DNA from: Lachnospiraceae bacterium | Lineage (GTDB): Bacteria; Bacillota; Clostridia; Lachnospirales; Lachnospiraceae | Direction: 5' to 3' | DNA: 64,000 nucleotides | NCBI GenBank assembly: GCA_902362715.1 | Contig: CABIXN010000002.1 | Location: 434,001-498,000, forward strand | In this document: piece after piece, positions 1 through 8,600 of the stretch | Numbering within the stretch: position 1 is the stretch's first letter | Layout of the letters: every line of letters starts with the position of its first letter | The notes under the pieces: generated by a model | Told to the model about the DNA's origin: nothing | What the model saw: the letters and a program-made list of their open reading frames with translations, nothing else | Databases searched by the model: none | Translations under genes and position numbers: made by a program

Positions 1-1
1 T

Positions 2-3000
2 TACACGGTAACAGAACAGTCTATCGACAAATATGTTCCGCAGGAGGTTCACAGAGTAACTGTTGTTGCCGGTCAGGTGGCAAAGGTCAACTTCAATAAT
101 GTTCTCAAGAGAGGTAATCTTCAGGTTATCAAATCTTCGGAGGATAATCTTGTAGAGGGCGTTACCTTCCACCTTTACGGCACTTCTCTTGCGGGTATTG
201 CCGTAGATGAATATGCCGTAACAGATAAGAACGGTGTTGCTTCTTTCAATGATGTGCTTATCAGCGGTACTACCCCTTACACTGTTGAAGAAGTAGATAC
301 GGCTATCCGTTATGTTGTGCCTGCAAATCAGACCGCACCGATTAACTGGAAAGATGTTACAACCCGCAATTTCACGAACATTCTCAAAAAGTTCAGCGTA
401 ACTGTAACAAAGAGCGACCGTGAGGAAGGAACGCCGCAGGGCGACGCTACCCTTGCCGGAGCAGTTTACGGTATCTATAAAGGCGAAACCCTTGTGGACA
501 AGTATGTAACGGATAAGAACGGTCAGTTTACCACAAAGGAATATATCTGTGATGACGACTGGACAATCCGTGAAATCACTCCGTCCGAGGGCTATCTGCT
601 TGATACCACAATCCATAAGGTCGGTGCTGAACCGCAGCTTTATACGGTTGAACACAATCAGACAGCAAATGATGTTACAGAGCAGGTTATGAAAGGTAAT
701 ATCGCCATCATCAAGCATACCGATAACGGAGAAACACAGATTGAGACACCTGAAAACGGTGCAACCTTTGAAATCTATCTCAAATCTTTCGGCAGCTTTG
801 ACGCAGCAGAAGAAGATGAAAGAGATGTTATCGTCTGTGATGAAAACGGCTTCGGTCAGACAAAGAATATGCCGTATGGTGTATATACCGTTCATCAGAC
901 CTCCGGTTGGGAAGGTCGTGAGCTTATGAAAGACTTTGATGTGTTCATTGCTCAGGACGGTCAGACCTACCGCTATCTTATTAACAACGCAAACTTTGAA
1001 AGCTATATCAAGGTTGTCAAGGTGGACGCAGAAAGCGGTAAAAACATTCCGTATGCCGGTGCAGGCTTCAAAATCTTTGACCCTAACGGTAATCAGGTAA
1101 CAATGACCTTTACTTATCCTACTCCGACAACGATTGATACTTTCTACACCGACGCAAACGGACAGCTTGTTACACCGGAGAAACTGGAATACGGCAAGGG
1201 ATATTCTCTTGTGGAAGTTCAGGCTCCTTACGGATATGTGCTTGACAGCTCACCGGTGTACTTTGATGTGGCAGAGGAACATTCTTCCGATGAGGGTGGT
1301 ATTACCGTGATTAAGGTAGATAAGCCTAATATGGCACAGAAAGGTACTGTCAGCATTGAAAAGACCGGCGAGGTATTCTCAGGGGTAAACATCTCCGGAG
1401 AGGAAAATACCGATGTGATTTATCAGCCTGTCTATGAAGTGAAAGGTCTTGCAGGTGCGGTCTATGAGATTACCGCAGCAGAAGATGTTATCACGCCTGA
1501 CGGAACACTCCGTTATGCAAAGGGCGAGGTCGTAGATACTGTTACCACATATGAAAACGGACTTGCAAAGAGTAAGGAGCTTTACCTCGGCAGATATACG
1601 GTAGTTGAAATTACCGCACCGGAGGGTATGGTTATCAACAAGGAAGCACACGAGGTCGAGCTTACCTACGCAGGTCAGGAAGTCGCCGTGACGGAAACTG
1701 CAACCAGCTTCGTAAACGAGAGACAAAAGGTTACGGTAAGTCTTGAAAAGGCAATCGAAAAGAACGACATCTTCAATATCGGCAACGGCGATGAAGTAAA
1801 AAACATCAGCTTCGGACTTTTTGCCGCCGAGGAACTTGTTTCCGCAAGCGGTACTTCTATCCCGGCAGACGGACTGATTGAGATTATCTCTCTTTCCGAA
1901 AACGGCAAGGCAGTTATCAAAACCGACCTTCCTTTCGGAAGCTACTATGTAAAGGAGCTTGCAACCGATGAGCATTATATCCTTTCCGACAGCAAGTATC
2001 CGTTTACTTTCAGCTATGCGGGACAGGATACCGAAAATGTTGAGATTGCAGTCAACGACGGCAAGCCGATTGAAAATAAGCTCATTTACGGCTCTGTCTC
2101 CGGTAAGAAGATTACCGAGAACGGCGAAGAACTCGGAGGTGCAGTTATCGGACTGTTTAAGGCTGATGAAACCAAATTTACAAAAGAAAATGCTTTGATG
2201 ACTGCTACCTCTGAAAAAGACGGTAGCTTTTCTTTTGAGAAAGTGCCGTATGGCAACTGGCTTGTAAGAGAAATTGAACAGCCGGAGGGATTTGTTCTCA
2301 ATGAAACTTCTTATGAAGTTAAAATCTCCGAAGTCGGTCAGGTCATTGAGGTTGAAATCGTCAATGAGTATGTTCACGGCAATATCAAGTTGACTAAGGT
2401 CGATGAAGATTACCCGGACAACAAACTGACGGGTGCAACCTTTGAGGTTTACAAAGATGTAAACGGCGACGGCAAACTGGACGACGGCGACGAGCTTATC
2501 GGTACGCTTACTGAAACAACTACGGGTATTTACGAGATGAAGGAGCTTCTTTACGGAAAATACCTTGTAAGAGAAACCAAAGCACCGGAAGGCTTTGAGC
2601 TTGATAAGGGTGTGTACTCTGTTTTCATCGAAAAAGATGAAAACACATACGAGGTAGAAAACAAAGCCGGCGTCGGCTTTATTAACACGGCAATGAAAGG
2701 AAACCTGAAAATCGTTAAGACTTCCTCTGATGGTAAGGTTGAAGGTTTCACTTTCAGAGTTACGGGAGTAAACGGTTATGACCGCAGCTTCACGACCGAT
2801 AAGAACGGCGAAATCATTATCGAGGGACTTCGTATCGGCGATTACACCGTTTCCGAGGTTCAGGATACTGTTTCTGCTTCCTATGTGCTTCCTGCGGATA
2901 AGATTGCAACCGTAAAGGTCGGCTCTACTACCGTTGTGGAAATGCACAATGAGCTGAGAGACACACCAAAGACCGGAGATAACAGCAATGTCGGCTTGTG

Positions 3001-3088
3001 GACTGCACTTGCGGGACTTTCTGCCCTCGGTATTGTAGGCACAGCCGTTGTTGCGTACAGAAAAAAGAAGAAGGAGGACAATGAGTAA
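2..3088 (+). CDS. CnaB-repeat (SpaA-type) surface adhesin, 5' end outside window
   Basis: Cell-wall-anchored surface protein, probably helping donor-recipient contact during conjugation. The frame is open to the first base, so the start codon is missing; a GTG at 77 is only an internal codon. About nine repeats of a prealbumin-like CnaB/SpaA fold are visible through cores such as GATFEVYKD, GAVYEITAAE and GAVIGLFKAD, each followed by a TV(V/R)E(I/T).AP.G segment. The C-terminus is a classic sorting signal: a TPKTG motif, a hydrophobic helix and a KKKK tail. Class B sortases of some clostridia, such as that of C. difficile, accept xPxTG motifs, and a class B sortase is encoded at 26223. Intramolecular isopeptide bonds are likely from the family but not shown here. 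Confidence 0.9.
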   Translation, partial: YTVTEQSIDKYVPQEVHRVTVVAGQVAKVNFNNVLKRGNLQVIKSSEDNLVEGVTFHLYGTSLAGIAVDEYAVTDKNGVASFNDVLISGTTPYTVEEVDTAIRYVVPANQTAPINWKDVTTRNFTNILKKFSVTVTKSDREEGTPQGDATLAGAVYGIYKGETLVDKYVTDKNGQFTTKEYICDDDWTIREITPSEGYLLDTTIHKVGAEPQLYTVEHNQTANDVTEQVMKGNIAIIKHTDNGETQIETPENGATFEIYLKSFGSFDAAEEDERDVIVCDENGFGQTKNMPYGVYTVHQTSGWEGRELMKDFDVFIAQDGQTYRYLINNANFESYIKVVKVDAESGKNIPYAGAGFKIFDPNGNQVTMTFTYPTPTTIDTFYTDANGQLVTPEKLEYGKGYSLVEVQAPYGYVLDSSPVYFDVAEEHSSDEGGITVIKVDKPNMAQKGTVSIEKTGEVFSGVNISGEENTDVIYQPVYEVKGLAGAVYEITAAEDVITPDGTLRYAKGEVVDTVTTYENGLAKSKELYLGRYTVVEITAPEGMVINKEAHEVELTYAGQEVAVTETATSFVNERQKVTVSLEKAIEKNDIFNIGNGDEVKNISFGLFAAEELVSASGTSIPADGLIEIISLSENGKAVIKTDLPFGSYYVKELATDEHYILSDSKYPFTFSYAGQDTENVEIAVNDGKPIENKLIYGSVSGKKITENGEELGGAVIGLFKADETKFTKENALMTATSEKDGSFSFEKVPYGNWLVREIEQPEGFVLNETSYEVKISEVGQVIEVEIVNEYVHGNIKLTKVDEDYPDNKLTGATFEVYKDVNGDGKLDDGDELIGTLTETTTGIYEMKELLYGKYLVRETKAPEGFELDKGVYSVFIEKDENTYEVENKAGVGFINTAMKGNLKIVKTSSDGKVEGFTFRVTGVNGYDRSFTTDKNGEIIIEGLRIGDYTVSEVQDTVSASYVLPADKIATVKVGSTTVVEMHNELRDTPKTGDNSNVGLWTALAGLSALGIVGTAVVAYRKKKKEDNE

Positions 3089-3177
3089 TGGACGCTAAAA
3101 CAATCGTAGCAGTTGTATTGGTCGCCTTTATTATCGGCGGCTTTATCTTCTTGCAGATTAAGAACAGAAAGAAATAA
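3088..3177 (+). CDS. Single-pass membrane micropeptide (29 aa)
   Basis: The ATG overlaps the adhesin stop codon (TAATG), and the AAGGAGG ribosome binding site lies inside the end of the adhesin gene, so the two are translationally coupled. The peptide has an acidic-lysine start, one hydrophobic segment of about 18 residues (IVAVVLVAFIIGGFIF) and a basic tail (KNRKK), which predicts one membrane helix with the C-terminus inside. No function is recognised. It may be a small partner of the anchored adhesin or of the transfer channel. Confidence 0.6.
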   Translation: MDAKTIVAVVLVAFIIGGFIFLQIKNRKK

Positions 3178-3188
3178 GGAACGCTTGT

Positions 3189-3224
3189 GTGGGCGGAGTG
3201 AAAACTTCGCCCACGGTTCTTTTA
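3189..3224 (+). terminator. Rho-independent terminator after the adhesin operon
   Basis: The inverted repeat GTGGGCGGAGT / ACTTCGCCCAC (3189-3199 and 3204-3214) has a GAAA-type loop and one G-U pair, and is followed by TTCTTTTA. It ends the adhesin and micropeptide unit before the next ribosome binding site. Confidence 0.7.
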
Positions 3225-3236
3225 CGGAGGTGCATT

Positions 3237-3530
3237 ATGAACAAGCTAAAGACGGTTGACAGCAAGGTGCTTGCAATACTCAGAGAATGCCCCGAAACGA
3301 GGTATGACGATATGCAGCTTATCCTTTGCTATTACAACCGATACAGCTATATGAGAGTCGGAGATTTACCGCTTGAGGATATAGTCAACAACTATAAAGG
3401 GTACGGCTTGCCGTGCTTTGAGACTATCCGCAGAGCAAGACAGAGAGTGCAATCCCTGTTTCCCGAACTGTCAAGGCAGTGCAGTGGCTGCGACTGCGGA
3501 AACATCAGAATTGTGATTGAAGTAAGCTGA
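3237..3530 (+). CDS. Small ICE protein, possible HTH (97 aa)
   Basis: Start chosen at ATG 3237 because ACGGAGGT precedes it; an upstream in-frame GTG lies inside the terminator hairpin. The protein has the pattern RYDDMQLILCYYNRYSY, then GLPCFETIRRARQRVQ, which looks like a short helical DNA-binding segment similar to small proteins of phages and conjugative elements, and ends with three closely spaced cysteines (CSGCDCG). No specific function can be given. It is the first gene of a tightly packed run of uncharacterised genes leading to the giant methylase-helicase. Confidence 0.65.
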   Translation: MNKLKTVDSKVLAILRECPETRYDDMQLILCYYNRYSYMRVGDLPLEDIVNNYKGYGLPCFETIRRARQRVQSLFPELSRQCSGCDCGNIRIVIEVS

Positions 3531-3539
3531 GGTGTGGAT

Positions 3540-4133
3540 ATGAACGAGGAAAAAAGAAAAATCGGTGAATACACCGTTCTCTGCTCGGTCAATGTGGGCG
3601 AAAAGGAGGTTATCTTGGCTTCCAATGAGCAAAGCACAAACGGCAATAAGTTTTTGTGCGGCTTTGCGGAGCGAAACGACCTGTTTGAACTGTGTTCGGA
3701 ATGTATGGTAAGCGATGACTATATTGAAATCGTACACCTTTTCGGAAGCCGTGTGGCAAATGAAGCGGAGCTTTTCAAGAAACAGGTAGAAAAGCTGGAT
3801 ATTCCAATCACACTCATAACGGAAGCCGACTGTATCCCCGACCACTATTCCAAAGACATCAACGGCAAAATCATAGCCATTGACCCCAAGGTATTAAAGC
3901 CTGAATTTCAGAGAGCCGACAGACAGCTCTACTATGTTACAGGTGGTTTCGGTGCGTCGGCAAACAGCCGTGGAAGCGCCGTGTTTTGTACCAATCTTCA
4001 CACCGGCAAATCAACCCGATATGAAAGAATGGATGTTATGGGCGAAGTAAAGCCTGAGCGTCTGCCTGAATGGGCAAAGGAAAAGGCACAAGAGCTTTTA
4101 CACAAGAAGCGAAACAAAGACAAACAACGATAA
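3540..4133 (+). CDS. Uncharacterised ICE protein (197 aa)
   Basis: ATG 3540 is preferred over GTG 3534 because GAGGTG sits at 3530-3535. The sequence is soluble, without membrane segments, and ends in a Lys/Arg-rich tail. The part from about residue 110 (DPKVLKPEFQRADRQLYYVTGGFGASANSRG) looks like a compact domain with a conserved glycine-rich loop. I do not recognise a named family. Genes of this size and position are usual in the antirestriction/replication side of Clostridia ICEs, so a DNA-processing accessory role is only a guess. Confidence 0.6.
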   Translation: MNEEKRKIGEYTVLCSVNVGEKEVILASNEQSTNGNKFLCGFAERNDLFELCSECMVSDDYIEIVHLFGSRVANEAELFKKQVEKLDIPITLITEADCIPDHYSKDINGKIIAIDPKVLKPEFQRADRQLYYVTGGFGASANSRGSAVFCTNLHTGKSTRYERMDVMGEVKPERLPEWAKEKAQELLHKKRNKDKQR

Positions 4134-4146
4134 GGAGGACAAAGCA

Positions 4147-4380
4147 ATGAAGGAAAAATTCACTTTTCAACAGAAAACAAAGCTTCTGACGAAACTGTTT
4201 GACGCAGGCTGCAATACCGAAAAGAAATTGCAGCAGCTTGATATGGAGAGCATTTTGAAAATTCCCGGTATCACTATTCCGGATATGAGCCTGATTATCG
4301 AGCTTCAGAAGCAGACCAAAGCCAATAAGCTGTTCTCTTATTTGGGAGGTGGCACTGATGAGCAGGCAGGAACAGAATGA
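4147..4380 (+). CDS. Uncharacterised small ICE protein (77 aa)
   Basis: The gene has a strong AAGGAGG box (4133-4139) and lies in the same run as its neighbours. The product is a short helical, charged protein (EKFTFQQKTKLLTKLFDAG, then two further helices) with an acidic C-terminus. The start of the next gene lies inside its last 23 bases, so the two are probably translationally coupled. No function is recognised. Confidence 0.55.
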   Translation: MKEKFTFQQKTKLLTKLFDAGCNTEKKLQQLDMESILKIPGITIPDMSLIIELQKQTKANKLFSYLGGGTDEQAGTE

Positions 4381-4915
4381 CCGTCATATCATTTGGAGCG
4401 ACATTAGCCTTGACCTTGATGATTGGCGAGAGTCTTTGGAGGAACTGTATCCCGGATATTCCGATGATGAGCTTTACGACATTATGGTAAAATCCAATGC
4501 CGAAAATCTTTATGATGAACGAGTAAATCTCAACATTCAGCTTTCACAGCCGATTATCGTAATCGGCGACCTCGGCAGATGGAACGGCAGAGTGGCGGGC
4601 TACAAGATGATTGATTCCGGCAACATTAAGGACTGCCTTTACTCCGATACCGATTACACCGAATGGTATGTGGATAAGTACGGCGACCTTAGAGCCGATG
4701 CCGTTCATCACGACGGAACAAACCATTATCTATACCGTGTATTCAAAGACGGTGTTACCGATACGCAGATTGAAAATCTGCAAGATAAAATCTATAACGG
4801 AAAAGCCACAAGAGCCGACATCACACGAGTTACCAAAAGGCTCGGCGATGACATTGCCGGAGTTTATGGTTTTCCTATTCCAAAGCAAAGACAAACAAAC
4901 GAACAAGCGAGGTGA
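4358..4915 (+). CDS. Uncharacterised acidic ICE protein (185 aa)
   Basis: ATG 4358 is chosen because GGGAGGT at 4344-4350 is well spaced; GTG 4349 would overlap that box. The protein starts with an acidic region (LDLDDWRESLEELYPGYSDDELYD), continues with a mixed alpha/beta region (QPIIVIGDLGRWNGRVAGY) and ends in a basic tail. The acidic character recalls DNA-mimic antirestriction proteins, but I see no diagnostic motif and make no assignment. It overlaps the gene before it and nearly abuts the one after it, in one operon. Confidence 0.55.
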   Translation: MSRQEQNDRHIIWSDISLDLDDWRESLEELYPGYSDDELYDIMVKSNAENLYDERVNLNIQLSQPIIVIGDLGRWNGRVAGYKMIDSGNIKDCLYSDTDYTEWYVDKYGDLRADAVHHDGTNHYLYRVFKDGVTDTQIENLQDKIYNGKATRADITRVTKRLGDDIAGVYGFPIPKQRQTNEQAR

Positions 4916-4920
4916 TGAAA

Positions 4921-5610
4921 ATGGATTACAGAGTATTGACCGAAGCAGAGCGTAAATACACCTTCAGCCAAAGTCAGCAACTCTCAATGCAGACCGGTCT
5001 TATCGGGTATTTGAGGGCAGATTTCGGCAGTACGGGCAAAGAGTTCTATTCCACTTGGAACGATTTCAGAAAGGACTTAAAGACCGACGATTTCAAAAAG
5101 GAATTTGACTTGGTGATAAACTCCTACCGTTTCGGGGACGGCGAGTTTTTAAGCGGCAGAAGCACTATGTCAAAATTCTGCTATGAACACCCCGAAAGCA
5201 GCTACGAAGATGACCGCAATCAATACGGCGTCCGTGTTGATACCGAGCGATATTCCTACCTTATGCGTTTAAATCCCAACCGTGGAGAGTACAATCTGTA
5301 CTGCTATTGCTATCAGAAAGAGTGGCTGAACAACCACTTGAAAAATGCCGAGCGTGGTATCCGATTTATTGACCCGCACTATCAGGAGCAGTTTCGCATT
5401 GCGGACGGAGAAAAAATCTCAATCAAGCTCGGCGACGGCAAAACAATGGAGAGAACTTGCAGATATATCGACGACTACCATTTGGAGGTCGGCACAAATC
5501 TCTACCATATCTGCGAATTTGCCGAGCTTTGCGAGAGAAACGGTCATACCGTAGAACCAGCCGCAAAAGAAAACACGAAATCCGCAAAGGACAAACAAAA
5601 AACACGATAA
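4921..5610 (+). CDS. Uncharacterised ICE protein (229 aa)
   Basis: The ribosome binding site GCGAGG (4907-4912) favours ATG 4921; ATG 4915 is too close. The N-terminal part (LTEAERKYTFSQSQQLSMQTGLIGYLRADFG) resembles accessory domains also found in large polyvalent proteins of ICEs and phages; the rest is rich in Tyr and charged residues, with a Lys-rich tail. No membrane segment is seen. It directly precedes the giant methylase-helicase gene, which suggests a shared role in handling or protecting incoming DNA, but that is inference. Confidence 0.55.
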   Translation: MDYRVLTEAERKYTFSQSQQLSMQTGLIGYLRADFGSTGKEFYSTWNDFRKDLKTDDFKKEFDLVINSYRFGDGEFLSGRSTMSKFCYEHPESSYEDDRNQYGVRVDTERYSYLMRLNPNRGEYNLYCYCYQKEWLNNHLKNAERGIRFIDPHYQEQFRIADGEKISIKLGDGKTMERTCRYIDDYHLEVGTNLYHICEFAELCERNGHTVEPAAKENTKSAKDKQKTR

Positions 5611-5625
5611 GGAGGTGCAGACGAG

Positions 5626-8600
5626 GTGGCAAGAAAATTTGACCTGATTTCAGAGCTGTATGAAAGAACCTGTTTTGCAGTTACAGACAATCCAGTATAC
5701 TGGCAATCGTTTCTGAAAACAGCAGGCAGAAATTTCAGGCTCCGATTTGATGAACAGCTTCTCATTTATGCCCAAAGACCCGATGCAACAGCCGTGCTTG
5801 AAATCGAACGATGGAACGGTACTTTCGGTCGTTGGGTAAACCGAGGTGCAAAAGGTATTGCCGTATTTGAGGACGCAGACAGAAGCCGTCAAAGGCTGAT
5901 TCATTACTTTGATATATCGGATACCCACGAAAGCAGATATTCCCGCCCTGTTCCGATTTGGGAGATGAGACCCGAATTTGAAGCAGAGGTTATTGAAACG
6001 CTTGAAAACACTTTCGGTGCGGTAAACGATACAACGAGTATTGAAAACGTCGTCAAAGAGAGCATTGCCAATGCCGTAGAGGACAACATCGCAGACTATA
6101 TCTCCGACTTTATGAGTTTGGGTGCAGGAAGCGATATTGAGTATTTGTCTGCCAACGAAGCAAATGCCTTGTATTTGGAGCTTGTCAGAAACAGCGTATC
6201 ATATATGGTTATGGCACGATTGGGGCTGGACGCAGACAAGGTTTATTCTCCCGATGACTTTGCCGGGATTTCAAGCTTCAATTCACAGGAAGTTCTCAAT
6301 GCGGTGGGTATTGCTACAAGCGACATTGCTGAAATGGCGTTGCTCCCTGTCAGCAGAACAATCAGCACGCTCAGCAAGGAAAATCGCATAATTGATGAAC
6401 AGGGGCAATCCGAATACAATAAAGACATCAAAGACGAAAGGAGTCAAAGCGATGAGCGAAATCACATACACGATGGTGGGAGATTACAATCTTCCGAACC
6501 TGAAGCTGCCGGAGCAGACGGAAGTGACTCTCGGCAGATGGTCGCAGATGAGGAGAACTTATCTGAAGGAACATCACAAAATCCTGTACTACAATCTTCT
6601 GACGAAAGGGATTCTGAACAGTCACTTGGCGGAGGTTCAGCAGAGAGCCAGCGAACTGGAGAAAACTCTCGTAAAGCAGATGGCACAGAAAGCCGGACTG
6701 ACGGAGCAGATGAAGGCGGAAGATATGATGAAATGGGTTCGCCTGATGAACAACATCAGGAACTCGGCACAGGAAATCGTGAAGAAACAGGTAATATTCG
6801 CTTAGAGTATTACGACAGAAACCACGAGAACAAGAGCCTGCCGTTTTTCGGTGGCGATGATACTATCCGAGAGATACTCGGCACTACCCCGCATTTGTCC
6901 GCTTCAAAGGAAGAAATCAAAGACTTCTATGAGAGAAATAGGGACAATGCGACCCGTACCGAATATATCAAGGGTATTTTCAACAACGATTACACACAGC
7001 TACCTTTAAGCAACGGCAGGCTTGTCGGCTACAAAACGTTTCAGAATGTCCTCCACTTGTGGGAGGGCGAATACGAAAACAGAACCGCTCAGAGCTTCTA
7101 CGACTGGGGCGTTATCGCACAGCATTTTGAAGCAATGAGACTTTTGGGAGAATTGACCGATACAATGAAACCGCTTCCGTCTATGGACGGTCAGTTGACT
7201 CTTATAATGGGCAATCAGGCAGAGAAACAAAAAACCTCTGCCTTTACTTTTTCTCAGGAAATCATAGACGCTGTATTGACCCGTGGAAGCGGAGTTTCCG
7301 AAGGCAAAATGCGTATCTATGAGCAGTTTGAAAAGAGCCTTTCCGCAAAAGAGAACGCCGACTTTTTGAAAAACGAATACGGTTGGGGCGGCTCTTACCC
7401 TGTCATTATCGGTGCAGGCATTGACGAACAGCACGACGGAAAAGGTATCACAATTTCAAAAGGTATCGGAAGCGACAAGCCGCACATTACGCTTTCTTGG
7501 TCTCAGGTTGAAAAGCGTATCGGAGACCTTATCCGTATGGACAGATACCTAAATCCAAAGGAAAAAGAACAGTACCCTGAATGGCTTGAAAAGCAGGAAG
7601 AACGGCGAGCCGAGCTTGCAGAGCAGAGAAAAAACCGTGAGATACTTTCTACCGCACCGCCTGAACCTGAAAACAAAGAGGACGAACCGGAAGCACAGTA
7701 TGAATATCATCTCGGCGACAGCGTTTATATCGGGGCTTCGCAGTATGAGATTTTGTCCTTTGATGAAAACCGTGTAATGCTTTATGACTTTGATATGCCG
7801 CTTTTCAACAAGGAGCTTTCAAGGGAAGAATTTGACCGCAAAGTGCGTGAAAATCCAATGAACGACCACTTGAAGGTCAGTGTATTACCGGCGGAAGAAA
7901 AAACCGTTACAGGCGAAAATGAAACTCAAAATGATACCGAAACCGTACAGGATTTCAGTCCGAAAACCGGTTATGACGATGCCTTCTTTATCGACCGGTA
8001 CAATGAAAGCGTTACTTGGATGTACTATAACCCCGACAGCAATGCCGGAGGTCAGTATGTTACAAATACGCTTTCTTTTGACGAGATACAGCAAGCTGCA
8101 CGGGAATATGACTCGACTGAGGATTTCTTTGATTACCTCGGCAGCATTGCAAATCAGGAGCTTGCCGATGTAGGTACTGAATGGTTTGAGGACGCAGACC
8201 GAGAATTTCACAGGACACCGGATTTGACCGACTGTACCTCTGCCACAATGGAAACTCTTATTAAAAACGCTGAAAGAGCTGATATGGTAGCAACAAATAT
8301 CGGGAATGTACCGATTGAGGATTACAGAGAAATCGTTGCTACTCAAAACGGTTTTGACAGTTATGAGGAAATGTATAACGAGGGTGTTCGTATCGGCAAC
8401 GGTTACGACAAAGAGCCTGAACCGATTGTACCCGCTTGGGAGCAAAAGAAAAAGTCAAAGGTAAAGAGCTTTGACCTCCACCCGGATATTCCGATGTCGG
8501 AGCGACACAACTTTGACCTTGCCAATAATCAGGTTGAAGAAGTGAACAAAAAAGAGCGTTTTCACAGAAACTATGCAGCGATTAAGGTCTTGAAGGATTG

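Noticed and set aside
1379..2947. A 522-codon reverse-strand open frame inside the adhesin gene
   Set aside because: It mirrors the codon bias of the repeat protein on the forward strand, has no ribosome box, and gives a composition unlike a real protein.
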